A stretch of 64,000 bases of DNA. It comes from Pseudomonas sivasensis (lineage in GTDB: Bacteria; Pseudomonadota; Gammaproteobacteria; Pseudomonadales; Pseudomonadaceae). The position numbers and the translations under genes are program-made. Positions 43,895 to 52,157 of the stretch are shown here, piece by piece. Positions within the stretch are counted from its first letter, which is position 1. Each line of letters begins with the position of its first letter. The DNA is taken from positions 48,718 to 112,717 of the forward strand of contig NZ_JAAOWU010000019.1 in the NCBI RefSeq assembly GCF_013778505.1, read 5' to 3'. A model generated the notes under the pieces. The model did no database searches and had not been told where the DNA came from. It worked only from the letters and a program-made list of their open reading frames with translations.

Positions 43895-44907
43895 GTAAAA
43901 GCGTGATCCGCACCCTGCTCGCCCTGACCCTGCTTTCAGCCGCCCTACTCGCGGGCGTGGCCATCGGCGAAACGTCCATCGAGCCGCAGGTGGTGCTTCA
44001 AGTACTCGCCAATAAGCTGTGGAACGCCGGCTATCTGCTCGATCCAATCGACGAAGGCGTGGTGTGGAACTACCGCCTGACGCGCGCCCTGGTCGCTGCC
44101 GCGTGCGGGGGGGGGCTGGCCACCTGTGGGGTGATCTTGCAGTCGTTGCTGCGCAACCCGCTGGCCGATCCCTATCTGCTGGGTATCAGCGCCGGCGCCT
44201 CCACCGGCGCGGTGTTGGTGGCGCTGATGGGCGTGGGCGGCGGGTTGATTTCACTGTCGGCCGGCGCGTTTGTCGGGGCCATGGCGGCGTTTGCACTGGT
44301 GATCTTGCTCGCGCGGGCCAGCGGCTCTATGAGCGGTACCGGCCAGATCATCCTCGCGGGCATTGCCGGTTCGCAGATGTTCAATGCCCTGACCGCGTTT
44401 CTCATTACCAAGTCGGCCAGTTCCGAGCAGGCCCGCGGCATCATGTTCTGGCTGCTGGGCAACCTCAGCGGTGTGCGCTGGCCTTCGGTGTGGCTGGCGG
44501 TGCCGGTAGCGGTTGCCGGCTTGGCGGTGTGCTTATGGCATCGGCGTGCGCTGGATGCGTTTACCTTCGGCAGTGACTCGGCGGCGTCCCTCGGCATTCC
44601 GGTGCGCCGCGTGCAATTTGTGCTGGTGGGCTGCGCGGCGTTGGTGACGGCGGTGATGGTGTCGATTGTCGGCTCCATCGGCTTTGTCGGCCTGGTGATC
44701 CCCCATGCGGTGCGCCTGTTGCTGGGCACCGGGCACTCGCGGTTGCTGCCAGCCAGCGCCTTGGGCGGCGCGCTGTTTTTGATCGCGGCGGATGTGCTGT
44801 CGCGCACGTTGATCAAAGGCCAAGTGATTCCTGTGGGCGTGGTCACTGCCCTGGTCGGCGCGCCGGTGTTCGCGTTGATCCTGATCGGGCGGAGGAATGC
44901 ACGATGA
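43891..44907 (+). CDS. FecCD family ABC permease (BtuC-like)
   Basis: A 338-residue inner-membrane permease with about ten helices. The ATPase-coupling segment RNPLADPYLLGISAGAS is at about residues 87-103, and the second family motif FVGLVIPHAVRLLLG is near residue 265. It overlaps the binding protein and the ATPase genes by four bases each. A nine-G run (44107-44115) lies in its coding sequence and is in frame here. Confidence 0.92.
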   Translation: MSKSVIRTLLALTLLSAALLAGVAIGETSIEPQVVLQVLANKLWNAGYLLDPIDEGVVWNYRLTRALVAAACGGGLATCGVILQSLLRNPLADPYLLGISAGASTGAVLVALMGVGGGLISLSAGAFVGAMAAFALVILLARASGSMSGTGQIILAGIAGSQMFNALTAFLITKSASSEQARGIMFWLLGNLSGVRWPSVWLAVPVAVAGLAVCLWHRRALDAFTFGSDSAASLGIPVRRVQFVLVGCAALVTAVMVSIVGSIGFVGLVIPHAVRLLLGTGHSRLLPASALGGALFLIAADVLSRTLIKGQVIPVGVVTALVGAPVFALILIGRRNAR

Positions 44908-45668
44908 AAGTGCTCAGTTGTACGGGCCTGGGTTTCAAAGTGCGCGATGCCGAGTTGCTACGGGATATTCATCTTGAGGTGCAGTTGGGGGAAACCTTGG
45001 GGATTGTCGGCCCGAACGGCTCCGGTAAATCCACCTTGCTCAAACTGCTGGCGGGGTTGCGAACACCCGCCTCTGGTGAGGTACGGCTTGGGGGCACCCG
45101 TTTGGGCGACCTGTCCCGCCGCGCCATCGCGCAACAGCTGGCAGTGGTGGAGCAACAGGCCGACACCGACGACGCCATCCGCGTATTCGACGCCGTGGCG
45201 TTGGGGCGCACGCCATGGTTGTCGGCGCTGAGCCCGTGGTCACGCGAGGACGACGCCATCGTGTGCCAGGCCCTGCACGATGTGGACGCCACCCACCTGG
45301 GCCAACGCGCCTGGCGCAGCCTCTCCGGCGGCGAACGCCAACGTGTGCACATCGCCCGAGCCTTGGCGCAACGGCCACAGATTCTGCTGTTGGATGAGCC
45401 GACCAATCACCTGGATATTCAACATCAACTGGCAATCTTGAAGGGTGTGCAAGGGTTACCGGTGACGACGCTGATCGCGCTGCATGACCTTAATCAGGCC
45501 CTGACCTGTGATCGATTGGCGGTGCTCGATCACGGACAATTGGTGGCGCTGGGCACACCGCTGGACGTGCTGACACCGCAGCGGTTGCAGGAGACGTTCG
45601 GTGTGCAGGGGCATTACCTGACGGACCCGTTTGATGGAGCGCAGATACTGCGGTTGCGTTCCAACTGA
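44904..45668 (+). CDS. ABC transporter ATPase (BtuD/FecE-like)
   Basis: A 254-residue ATPase. Walker A GPNGSGKS is at residues 36-43, the signature LSGGERQRV at 140-148, Walker B ILLLDEPTNHLD at 160-171, and the switch His in ALHDLNQA. It energises the permease in the same operon (ATGA overlap). The riboswitch upstream suggests corrinoid import. Confidence 0.92.
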   Translation: MKVLSCTGLGFKVRDAELLRDIHLEVQLGETLGIVGPNGSGKSTLLKLLAGLRTPASGEVRLGGTRLGDLSRRAIAQQLAVVEQQADTDDAIRVFDAVALGRTPWLSALSPWSREDDAIVCQALHDVDATHLGQRAWRSLSGGERQRVHIARALAQRPQILLLDEPTNHLDIQHQLAILKGVQGLPVTTLIALHDLNQALTCDRLAVLDHGQLVALGTPLDVLTPQRLQETFGVQGHYLTDPFDGAQILRLRSN

Positions 45669-45717
45669 GGCGCTCGGTGAGCACCGCAGATGGACGTTAA
45701 GTGACCGATGAGCCTTT

Positions 45718-45851
45718 TGTGGTGAGCGGGCTTGCCCCGCGCTGGGCTGCGAAGCGGCCCCAATAAGGCCACCGCAATTTCGCAGAAAAACCGCAGTGCC
45801 TGGTCTGGGGGCTGCTGCGCAGCCCAGCGCGGGGCAAGCCCGCTCACTACA
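45718..45851. repeat. 134-bp palindromic element B1 (pair 1, left)
   Basis: Left arm begins TGTGGTGAGCGGGCTTGCCC and the right arm is its reverse complement over about 43 bases with three mismatches. The loop reads AATAAGGCC..AAAAACCGCAGTGCCTGG. It follows the ABC ATPase stop by 50 bases. Short reading frames inside it repeat in every copy and are not genes. Confidence 0.95.
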
Positions 45852-45951
45852 GAAAGCACTTTCAGCACATCAAGCACTTCCTCCATAGCAAGTACTTTCA
45901 CCACAGACAGCACTTCCACGCGGATGGGCGTTATGTGACCGATGAGCCTTT
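45852..45951. repeat. 18-nt-period array between elements B1 and B2
   Basis: Four successive 18-mers from 45852: GAAAGCACTTTCAGCACA, TCAAGCACTTCCTCCATA, GCAAGTACTTTCACCACA, GACAGCACTTCCACGCGG. The rest leads into B2 with a copy of the segment that precedes B1 (GTGACCGATGAGCCTTT). Confidence 0.85.
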
Positions 45952-46085
45952 TGTGGTGAGCGGGCTTGCCCCGCGCTGGGCTGCGAAGCGGCCCCGATAA
46001 GGCCACCCCAATTTCTCAGAAAAACCGCAGTGCCTGGTTTGGGGGCTGCTGCGCAGCCCAGCGCGGGGCAAGCCCGCTCACTACA
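45952..46085. repeat. 134-bp palindromic element B2 (pair 1, right)
   Basis: Same orientation, length and loop type as B1 and exactly 234 bases further on. Arms match to about 43 bases with a few mismatches. Confidence 0.95.
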
Positions 46086-46193
46086 GAAAGCACTTTCACC
46101 AAAGGACACACGTTCAGCACAGGACGTACTTTCACCACAGGAAATACTTCCACCACAAGAAGCCCTCTGACCACGACGAGCGCGCTCACCGCA
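46086..46193. repeat. 18-nt array, six units, right flank of B2
   Basis: Six units in exact 18-nt register: GAAAGCACTTTCACCAAA, GGACACACGTTCAGCACA, GGACGTACTTTCACCACA, GGAAATACTTCCACCACA, AGAAGCCCTCTGACCACG, ACGAGCGCGCTCACCGCA. The repeated TTCACCACA is the reverse complement of the element tip. The array ends three bases before the GNAT stop codon. Confidence 0.9.
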
Positions 46194-46196
46194 AAC

Positions 46197-46685
46197 CTAT
46201 AAACTCCGCTGCATATGCGTCGTCTGCCACACCGGGTCGGCCTCGACATCCACAATCTCAAACCCCTGCCGCCCCCAAAAATCAATCGCCCCAGGCAGGA
46301 ATGGGTGGGTATGCAGATACACCACGTCCACGCCGTCCGCCCGCGCCCTGCCCTCCAACGCGCGGTATAACTCCCCCGCCAGACCGAAGCGGCGAAAGGC
46401 CGGAAGGACGAACAGGCGCACCACTTCCACAGTCTTGCGGCCTTGGTAATTCAATTGGGGGAAACGATCGTCGTAGGGCAAATAACCGATGGCGGCGATG
46501 ATCTGGTGGTCCTGGCGAGCGATCAGGAAGTGCCCATCGCCGTGAAGGTAAGTGGCCTCGAATTGCGCCAGGTCGGCGGGCATGCTGGTATCGCTGAGCT
46601 TGGGGAACAGCTCGGCACGGGCTGCCAGGACGAAGGCCAGAACCTCTGGAATGTCGGCAACCGTGACCGTCTGGATATTGATCAT
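46197..46685 (-). CDS. GNAT family N-acetyltransferase
   Basis: A 162-residue acetyltransferase. The acetyl-CoA region reads VVRLFVLPAFRRFGLAGELYRALE (key residues V, R, G, A), with the usual C-terminal FWGRQGFEIVD. It overlaps the upstream GNAT gene by ATGA. The substrate is unknown. An 18-nt repeat array abuts its stop codon. Confidence 0.85.
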   Translation of the reverse strand: MINIQTVTVADIPEVLAFVLAARAELFPKLSDTSMPADLAQFEATYLHGDGHFLIARQDHQIIAAIGYLPYDDRFPQLNYQGRKTVEVVRLFVLPAFRRFGLAGELYRALEGRARADGVDVVYLHTHPFLPGAIDFWGRQGFEIVDVEADPVWQTTHMQRSL

Positions 46686-47131
46686 TCACTCACTCGCTCG
46701 TACCGCAAATACCCGTTGGCTGCTGTTCCCACACACACGAACCCAGCCGCCTCATACATTAACCGGGCCGGGTTGTCCGCCCGCACGCACAAGCTCAACC
46801 GCGCATAACCGTCCTGCCCCGCCGCCGCCCGGTAGGCCTCCAGCAATGCACGCCCAATACCCTTGCGCCGATATGCCTCGCCGACGTTGATCGTGCACAA
46901 CTCGGCAAGACCGTCCTCGGGCATCCACATCGAATAACCGGCGAACTGTCCGTCGAGCATGGCCACCGTCAATCGCTCAACGTTGTTGACCCAACGTGTG
47001 AGGTGCCGTTCCAACTGATCTTGCCAGGCCACTTCGTGTGCAGGCTCCCAACGCTGGATATATCCCCGCTCACCCCGGTAAACCGCGGGCAGGTCGGTGA
47101 TCCTGGCCGGCCGTAGCGTCAGCTCGTTCAC
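46682..47131 (-). CDS. GNAT family N-acetyltransferase
   Basis: A 149-residue acetyltransferase with the acetyl-CoA motif EAYRRKGIGRALLEAY (about residues 85-100) and C-terminal LMYEAAGFVCVG. The start is GTG at 47131 with no Shine-Dalgarno. A 31-codon frame with a good site ends on it, hinting at translational coupling. It is coupled to the second GNAT gene. The substrate is unknown. Confidence 0.82.
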   Translation of the reverse strand: MNELTLRPARITDLPAVYRGERGYIQRWEPAHEVAWQDQLERHLTRWVNNVERLTVAMLDGQFAGYSMWMPEDGLAELCTINVGEAYRRKGIGRALLEAYRAAAGQDGYARLSLCVRADNPARLMYEAAGFVCVGTAANGYLRYERVSE

Positions 47132-47225
47132 TCAAGCAACTTGCAGAATGAAGTGCCCTTCAGGGCTGCAGGCGGACAGGCAGGATGGGGCTGAGCGCTT
47201 GAGGCCGGGTTGAAGAAGCTCATGT
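47130..47225 (-). CDS. possible small leader frame before the GNAT pair
   Basis: GAAGGGATGTAC precedes an ATG opening a frame of about 31 codons (MSFFNPASSAQPHPACPP...CKLLE). Its stop TGA overlaps the GTG start of the first GNAT gene. There is no family match that I recognise. It is listed because the start signal is good and the downstream gene has none. Confidence 0.3.
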
Positions 47226-47268
47226 ACATCCCTTCGTTTGAGTGGGAGGCGAAAGGTTACCCGGCCAG

Positions 47269-48150
47269 TCATGCATCCTCCAGCTTGTCGCGCAAAAACT
47301 CGATAAACCGCTGGGTCTTCGCGGGCAGCAGCCGCGTTTCGGTCAGGGCATAAACTGAAACCGACGAGCCATGCCAGTCGGGCAGTACTCTGCACAGTGT
47401 CCCGCTGACCACATCCTGCTCGGCAATGCCTTCGGGCAGCAGCGCAATCCCCAGGTTCAACGCGGCCAGGCGTCTGAGCATGCCCACGCTGTTGAGCTCA
47501 AACCGCCCGCTCACGTCGACGTCCACCTTCTCCGACCCCGACTCCAAGACCCATCGATGCGCCCTTGACCCGCGCATGCGCAAACATTCGTGATGCGCCA
47601 GATCTGCTGGCTGAGCTGGCAGTCCGGCGCGTTCCAGGTACTGGGGCGAGGCGTAAAACGCTCGCCGCATATTCGCGAGTTTGCGCGCGATCAGGTGGGA
47701 ATTGGCGGGCTCGCCCATGCGAATGACCACGTCCACTGGATCGCTGATCAAGTCGACCTGGCGCGGCGTTAAGTCGAGTTCGAACGTGATGTCCGGATAC
47801 AACCGGGAAAACTCGGCAATCAACGGCGCCAGGTAGACCATCGCGAAATCCACCGGCAACGAAGCGCGCAGCAGGCCGTTGGGTTGGGCGAGCATTTCGC
47901 CGAGTTGTTCATGGGCCAGCCGGGCCTCGTCGACGATGCGCTTGCACCGCTCAAAGTACAACTGACCCGCCTCAGTGGGCTCGATCTTGCGCGTAGTGCG
48001 GTGCAACAGCCGCAGGCCGATACCTTTTTCCAATTCGCTGATGCGCCGGGACAGCGTCGAGTTCGGCATGCCCAGGCTTTCGGCCGCGCGACTGAAACTG
48101 CGTGCCTTCACCACCTCGACAAACAGCGCCATATCGTTGAGAAATTCCAC
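47269..48150 (-). CDS. LysR family regulator divergent from an old yellow enzyme
   Basis: A 293-residue LysR protein. Helix-turn-helix in residues 1-60 (FVEVVKARSFSRAAESLGMP). The start is GTG at 48150, giving the usual MEFLNDMALF opening. It faces the alkene reductase gene 100 bases away and probably regulates it. Confidence 0.88.
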   Translation of the reverse strand: MEFLNDMALFVEVVKARSFSRAAESLGMPNSTLSRRISELEKGIGLRLLHRTTRKIEPTEAGQLYFERCKRIVDEARLAHEQLGEMLAQPNGLLRASLPVDFAMVYLAPLIAEFSRLYPDITFELDLTPRQVDLISDPVDVVIRMGEPANSHLIARKLANMRRAFYASPQYLERAGLPAQPADLAHHECLRMRGSRAHRWVLESGSEKVDVDVSGRFELNSVGMLRRLAALNLGIALLPEGIAEQDVVSGTLCRVLPDWHGSSVSVYALTETRLLPAKTQRFIEFLRDKLEDA

Positions 48151-48250
48151 AGCATTATCCCATCAGTGGATTAGTCATTTCGTATTTCAGGCATTTATCC
48201 CGAAATCGGATTGATCAATCATAACCCCATCACTGATGAGGAACACCGCC

Positions 48251-49303
48251 ATGAATGCTCTTTTCTCTCCCCTTTCCCTTGGTCGCTACACCCTCGCCAA
48301 CCGCCTGATCATGGCGCCGATGACACGCTCGCGCGCCAACGACGCCGGTGTGCCTTCCGACCTTGTGACCACTTACTACGCCCAACGCGCCACCGCCGGT
48401 TTGATTATCTCGGAAGGCGTATTTCCCGACGCGTCGGGCAAAGGCTACGTCCGCACTCCAGGTATCGAAACCGCCGAACACGTGGCCGCCTGGAAATCTG
48501 TCACCCAAGCCGTGCACGCCCAGGGCGGGCACATCTTCATGCAACTGATGCATTGCGGGCGGGTCTCTCACCCTTCACTGCTGCCCGACGGCGCGCTGCC
48601 GCTGGCCCCTTCTGCGATCAAACCGGCGGGCCAGACCTGGACCGCGAACGGCCTGCAGGATTTCGTCACGCCCCATGCTTTGAGCGTCACGCAGATCGGT
48701 GGCGTGGTCGACAGCTACCGTCATGCCGCACGCCGGGCAATCGAGGCAGGCTTTGACGGGGTGGAGTTGCACGCCGCCTCCGGTTACCTGCCCGAGCAAT
48801 TCCTCTCCAGCAGCAGCAACCAACGCGAAGATCAGTACGGTGGTTCGGTGGAAAACCGTAGCCGCTTCGTACTGGAAGTGCTCGCCGCAATGGTCGATGA
48901 AGTAGGCAGTGATCGCGTGGGCATCAAAATTTCCCCGGAGATGAACTTCAACGACATCAGCGATGCCAACCCGCAGGAAACCTTCACCTACCTGGTCAAG
49001 CAACTGCGCGAGCTGAAACTGGCCTACTTGCATGTGGCACTGTTCGGGGCGAGCTTCGACTATCACGCTGCGTTGCGAGAATTGTTCGAGGGCCTCTATC
49101 TGATCGGAGGCGGCCTTACACGGGACAGCGCCGACACCTTGATCGCCGAGGGCAAAGCCGATGCGGCGGTGTTCGGCGGCGCGTTCCTGGCCAATCCGGA
49201 CCTGCCCGCGCGCTTTCTCAGTGATGCCGCTTTGAATGTGCCCGACAAAGACACCTTCTACACGCCAGGTGCCGAGGGTTACATCGACTACCCAGCACTC
49301 TGA
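48251..49303 (+). CDS. alkene reductase, old yellow enzyme family (NemA-like)
   Basis: A 350-residue FMN enzyme that reduces activated C=C bonds, nitrate esters or N-ethylmaleimide. It has the family opening ALFSPLSLGRYTLANRLIMA with PMTRSRAN, and the substrate-region ELHAASGYLPEQFLS. The start at 48251 follows GAGGAACACC; an overlapping ATG at 48236 is an alternative. The divergent LysR gene is the probable regulator. Confidence 0.9.
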   Translation: MNALFSPLSLGRYTLANRLIMAPMTRSRANDAGVPSDLVTTYYAQRATAGLIISEGVFPDASGKGYVRTPGIETAEHVAAWKSVTQAVHAQGGHIFMQLMHCGRVSHPSLLPDGALPLAPSAIKPAGQTWTANGLQDFVTPHALSVTQIGGVVDSYRHAARRAIEAGFDGVELHAASGYLPEQFLSSSSNQREDQYGGSVENRSRFVLEVLAAMVDEVGSDRVGIKISPEMNFNDISDANPQETFTYLVKQLRELKLAYLHVALFGASFDYHAALRELFEGLYLIGGGLTRDSADTLIAEGKADAAVFGGAFLANPDLPARFLSDAALNVPDKDTFYTPGAEGYIDYPAL

Positions 49304-49360
49304 AACGTAGAACCTTCAGTCACTTGTCTGATACGGGACGGTTGGTGAATAGGATCCAGT

Positions 49361-49381
49361 TGTGGTGAGCAGGGCTGCCCG
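49361..49381. repeat. solitary tip fragment of the 134-bp element
   Basis: TGTGGTGAGCAGGGCTGCCC matches the outer 20 bases of the large palindrome except for two positions. No second arm is present. It lies between the alkene reductase and the esterase stops. Confidence 0.6.
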
Positions 49382-49391
49382 ACCAAAACAC

Positions 49392-50312
49392 CTATTCACC
49401 ACTGATCCTCGTCGAGATCCATCGTCGGCTATACGCCAACACCGCCTCGCCCATCGCCACCGGAAAATGGATAAATCCATGGGCCGACTCCGGCAGCAGA
49501 TGGGCCTCTGCCTGTGGCCACCGTTCAGCGATTAACAGTGTGTCGTCTTTGAGCGGGTCCAACTCACCCACAAACATCAACGCCGGTGGCAGGCCGTCGA
49601 AGTCGCCATACAGCGGCGACAACGGCGCCTTTCTGCGCTCGTCATCGCTGAGACCTGGCGTCAGCATGCGCAGCGCATCGACCATTCCTGGTCCGTCTAG
49701 CAACAAGGTCTCCGGCCCGGCGTTGCGCACACTCGGCGTACCGGTCAAATCGTAAACACCGTAATACAGCACCGCGCCGCTCACACGCTGGAGCAACTCC
49801 GGCCATTGCTTGAGCGCCAACAACGTCGCCGCCGCAAGGTGCCCGCCGGCCGATTCGCCGACGACGATGACCGGCAGCTGTTTGAACTCATCCTCACAGA
49901 GCAACCAGCGCGCCGCCGCCAGGCAATCCTCCATCAGCCCTTCCACCGGCGTATCCACCGCCAGCCGGTAATCCACCGACACAACCGCCACGTCGCATGC
50001 GTTAACCATGCCGAGGTTAAGATCGTCGTCCATCTGCGCATTGCCAATCACCCAGCCGCCGCCGTGGATATCCAGCACCACGCCTTTAGGCTTGCCGACT
50101 GGCCGCAGGATGCGTACGGGGACGTTGTCGACGATCTTGCACTGCGCCGCTGGCGCCTTCTTGAGCGTTTGGCTGACGCGCAACAACCCCTGGATCAAAC
50201 GCGGCGTCACGCGGTTACGGATCTTGAAGCGCGGCATCCAGGCGAGCTTTTGACTGAAGCGGCGCATCTGGGCCAAATCCGCCTCGCTGGCCGGCCAAGG
50301 TTGGTGGGCCAT
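49392..50312 (-). CDS. alpha/beta hydrolase, HSL/acetyl-esterase family
   Basis: A 306-residue hydrolase. The oxyanion motif HGGGW is at residues 83-87, the nucleophile is S154 in VVGESAGGHLA, the acid lies in GELDPLKDD, and the His in ESAHGFIHF. The start ATG overlaps the tspO stop (TGATG), so it is coupled to tspO. It should cleave short-chain esters; the natural substrate is unknown. Confidence 0.87.
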   Translation of the reverse strand: MAHQPWPASEADLAQMRRFSQKLAWMPRFKIRNRVTPRLIQGLLRVSQTLKKAPAAQCKIVDNVPVRILRPVGKPKGVVLDIHGGGWVIGNAQMDDDLNLGMVNACDVAVVSVDYRLAVDTPVEGLMEDCLAAARWLLCEDEFKQLPVIVVGESAGGHLAAATLLALKQWPELLQRVSGAVLYYGVYDLTGTPSVRNAGPETLLLDGPGMVDALRMLTPGLSDDERRKAPLSPLYGDFDGLPPALMFVGELDPLKDDTLLIAERWPQAEAHLLPESAHGFIHFPVAMGEAVLAYSRRWISTRISGE

Positions 50313-50752
50313 CAACGGTTATTCCGCAGGATCGAGAAATTCAACGCCGCCGCTACGCACAGCCACGCCAAATACGGGAACAGGATCAAGCCGGTGATCA
50401 AGTCCAGACGCACCGCCATCACCACCATTGTCGCCACCGTTACCCACAGCACCGCAATAATCACCATCCCCGCAAAGATGCGATGGGCGCCGAAGAACAC
50501 CGGGGTCCACAACGTATTCAATGCGATCTGCGCAGCCCACAGCGCCAATACCATTTCGCTGCCTGGGATCAGTGTGAGGCGATAACCGGCCCAGGCCAGC
50601 AGCAGGTAGATAATCGTCCACGCGACCGGGAACAGCCAATTGGGCGGGGTGAAGCTGGGTTTGACGAGGGATTCATACCAGGCGCCAGGTTTGAAAAGGA
50701 TGCCGGTGCTGGCCGCGGCGGCGCAGGCGAGCAGGAAGATGAAGAAGGTCAT
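50312..50752 (-). CDS. tspO: TspO/MBR family tryptophan-rich sensory protein
   Basis: A 146-residue protein with five hydrophobic segments and the family's Trp/Pro pattern (WYESLVKPSFTPPNWLFPVAW and later WAAQIALNTLWTPVFFG). TspO binds porphyrins and is linked to stress responses. AAGGACC precedes the ATG. The esterase gene follows it directly. Confidence 0.92.
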   Translation of the reverse strand: MTFFIFLLACAAAASTGILFKPGAWYESLVKPSFTPPNWLFPVAWTIIYLLLAWAGYRLTLIPGSEMVLALWAAQIALNTLWTPVFFGAHRIFAGMVIIAVLWVTVATMVVMAVRLDLITGLILFPYLAWLCVAAALNFSILRNNR

Positions 50753-50856
50753 GGTCGGTCCTTGAGGTCGGTTGAAAGAAAACCACGCATAGCATCAGTG
50801 ACTCAAACCGCCGCAGATAAATTCAATCAACCACACAAAAATGGACTGCACGGTGC

Positions 50857-51420
50857 TCAAACCGGCTCCACAATCCTCAGCCACGGCCACCGCACCTGAT
50901 AACTCCTGGCTTTGCGCGCAAACAATTCCGGCTCCGGGTGCAGTGGGTTAATCCGAAGAATCCCCTGCTCCACATCCGCCAGCCCATAGGGCGCATACAC
51001 CTCACCGGTGGCGATCTCCAACCCGATGCACGTCCCCGCCACCAGGTAACGGTCCACCCCCTGTTTAGCCGAGTGCAACTGCGGATATGGTCGGCCAAAC
51101 CGCTGCCCATACCAGAGGTGAACCCGCGCCTGGTTCTTGACCTCAACATTCACGCCCAAATCCTGGAACAACTGCTCGGCCCTGCGAATCACAGCGTCCT
51201 CGGCCTCGTAGGACAAGTCGGTGTCGAAGTAGAAAACGTCGTAGTCCTTTACGCACTGCGCGGCAGGGAGATTGGACTGATGATTCCACACCGCCTGGAA
51301 TAGACATCCCGCCGTGAGCATGCATTGCTCCACCCCGAGGTCGGGCAGACGCGCGGTGATTTCGGCGTTGATGGGGTTGGCCATGGCCAGGTTGAGCAAG
51401 GTGTCGACGGTCAATGTCAT
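50857..51420 (-). CDS. nucleotidyltransferase family protein (NTP_transf_6 type)
   Basis: A 187-residue protein with a nucleotidyltransferase-like core: AGCLFQAVWN, then KDYDVFYFDTDLSYEAED with the acidic metal-binding residues. This is the pattern of the PF06042 family, whose substrates are unknown. AGGGATCCC precedes the ATG. It stands alone. Confidence 0.78.
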   Translation of the reverse strand: MTLTVDTLLNLAMANPINAEITARLPDLGVEQCMLTAGCLFQAVWNHQSNLPAAQCVKDYDVFYFDTDLSYEAEDAVIRRAEQLFQDLGVNVEVKNQARVHLWYGQRFGRPYPQLHSAKQGVDRYLVAGTCIGLEIATGEVYAPYGLADVEQGILRINPLHPEPELFARKARSYQVRWPWLRIVEPV

Positions 51421-51487
51421 GGGATCCCTGAGTTAATCAGCCCTTTGGTGGAAGTCGACTGTACAACATCAGGGAGGGCGTTGAGGT

Positions 51488-51721
51488 TTACCCCTTCAAC
51501 TCACTGGCCCGATGACTCGCCGCATCGTCATAAGCCACATACAGCGACTCAGCGATCTGGCTCTTGATGGCCTTGGAAGCCTCCAGACCCAACACAAACC
51601 CTTCCGCCTTACCGCCTGCGCGGTTGAGTTCTTCATGGGTGGACGCGCCGGTGATGGCGTCGAGTAGCTTGGTGGCATGCGGGCCGACGCCCTTGGGGAG
51701 GCTGATTTGGTCGATGGACAT
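51488..51721 (-). CDS. small conserved-looking hypothetical protein
   Basis: A 77-residue soluble protein opening MSIDQISLPKGVGPHATKLL. It is helical in composition with no membrane segment. AAGG lies ten bases before the ATG at 51721; a longer frame to 51823 has no site. The function is unknown. The 424-bp gap 51722-52145 beyond it has only a doubtful minus-strand frame. Confidence 0.6.
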   Translation of the reverse strand: MSIDQISLPKGVGPHATKLLDAITGASTHEELNRAGGKAEGFVLGLEASKAIKSQIAESLYVAYDDAASHRASELKG

Positions 51722-51887
51722 GAGGCGATACCTTGCGAGAGAGAGGTCGGTAGCGCGTGGAACCACTGCCGGGGGATGGCATGGTAGACCGATATGCCCT
51801 GCAAAGGGGTGTTTGCGAGTCAACCGGTTTAAAACTCAAGATGCCTTCATCATGGCATTTCATTGTCATGCAGCGCTCGGCACCGCA

Positions 51888-52157
51888 TCACCGCGCGCCT
51901 GAGCAGGCATCGTGTGAGGACTCAAGGGCGAAGACGCACGGCAAATGCGCGACACGATAGGTGTGGTGCGTTACACCCACGCTAACGACACACCGAACCC
52001 AGCGTTCACCCTTGAATATCACCGCTACCTGGCATTCCGGGCGGGGAAACGCGTGGCGTTCTCGGCTTAAGGTATTCTCCATGGCGTTAATGCCGACCTC
52101 GGCCGCCAATCGCTGCCCCTCAAGGCGCTTCAGGAGATTTGCATATTGATTGGGCAT
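51888..52157 (-). CDS. doubtful frame in the 51.7-52.1 kb gap
   Basis: An 89-codon frame from ATG 52157 (MPNQYANLLKRLEGQRLAAE) has protein-like composition with 4 Cys and no low-complexity. It has no clear ribosome-binding site and overlaps the start of the plus-strand gene at 52146. It may be a shadow or a decayed gene. Confidence 0.25.
   Translation of the reverse strand: MPNQYANLLKRLEGQRLAAEVGINAMENTLSRERHAFPRPECQVAVIFKGERWVRCVVSVGVTHHTYRVAHLPCVFALESSHDACSGAR

Noticed and set aside
46086..46193. Possible CRISPR array
   Set aside because: The units are 18-nt tandem repeats with no spacers between them, and there are no cas genes.
45614..46285. Several frames of 60-130 codons inside the B1/B2 repeats, with recurring peptides such as GLAPRWAA
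   Set aside because: The same peptides recur in every repeat copy on both strands, so they reflect the palindrome and the 18-nt array, not genes.
47132..47395. 87-codon minus-strand frame overlapping the end of the LysR gene
   Set aside because: Most of it is inside the LysR gene in another frame; the Cys/Ser/Pro-rich remainder lacks support, although an internal ATG overlaps the LysR stop with a good site.
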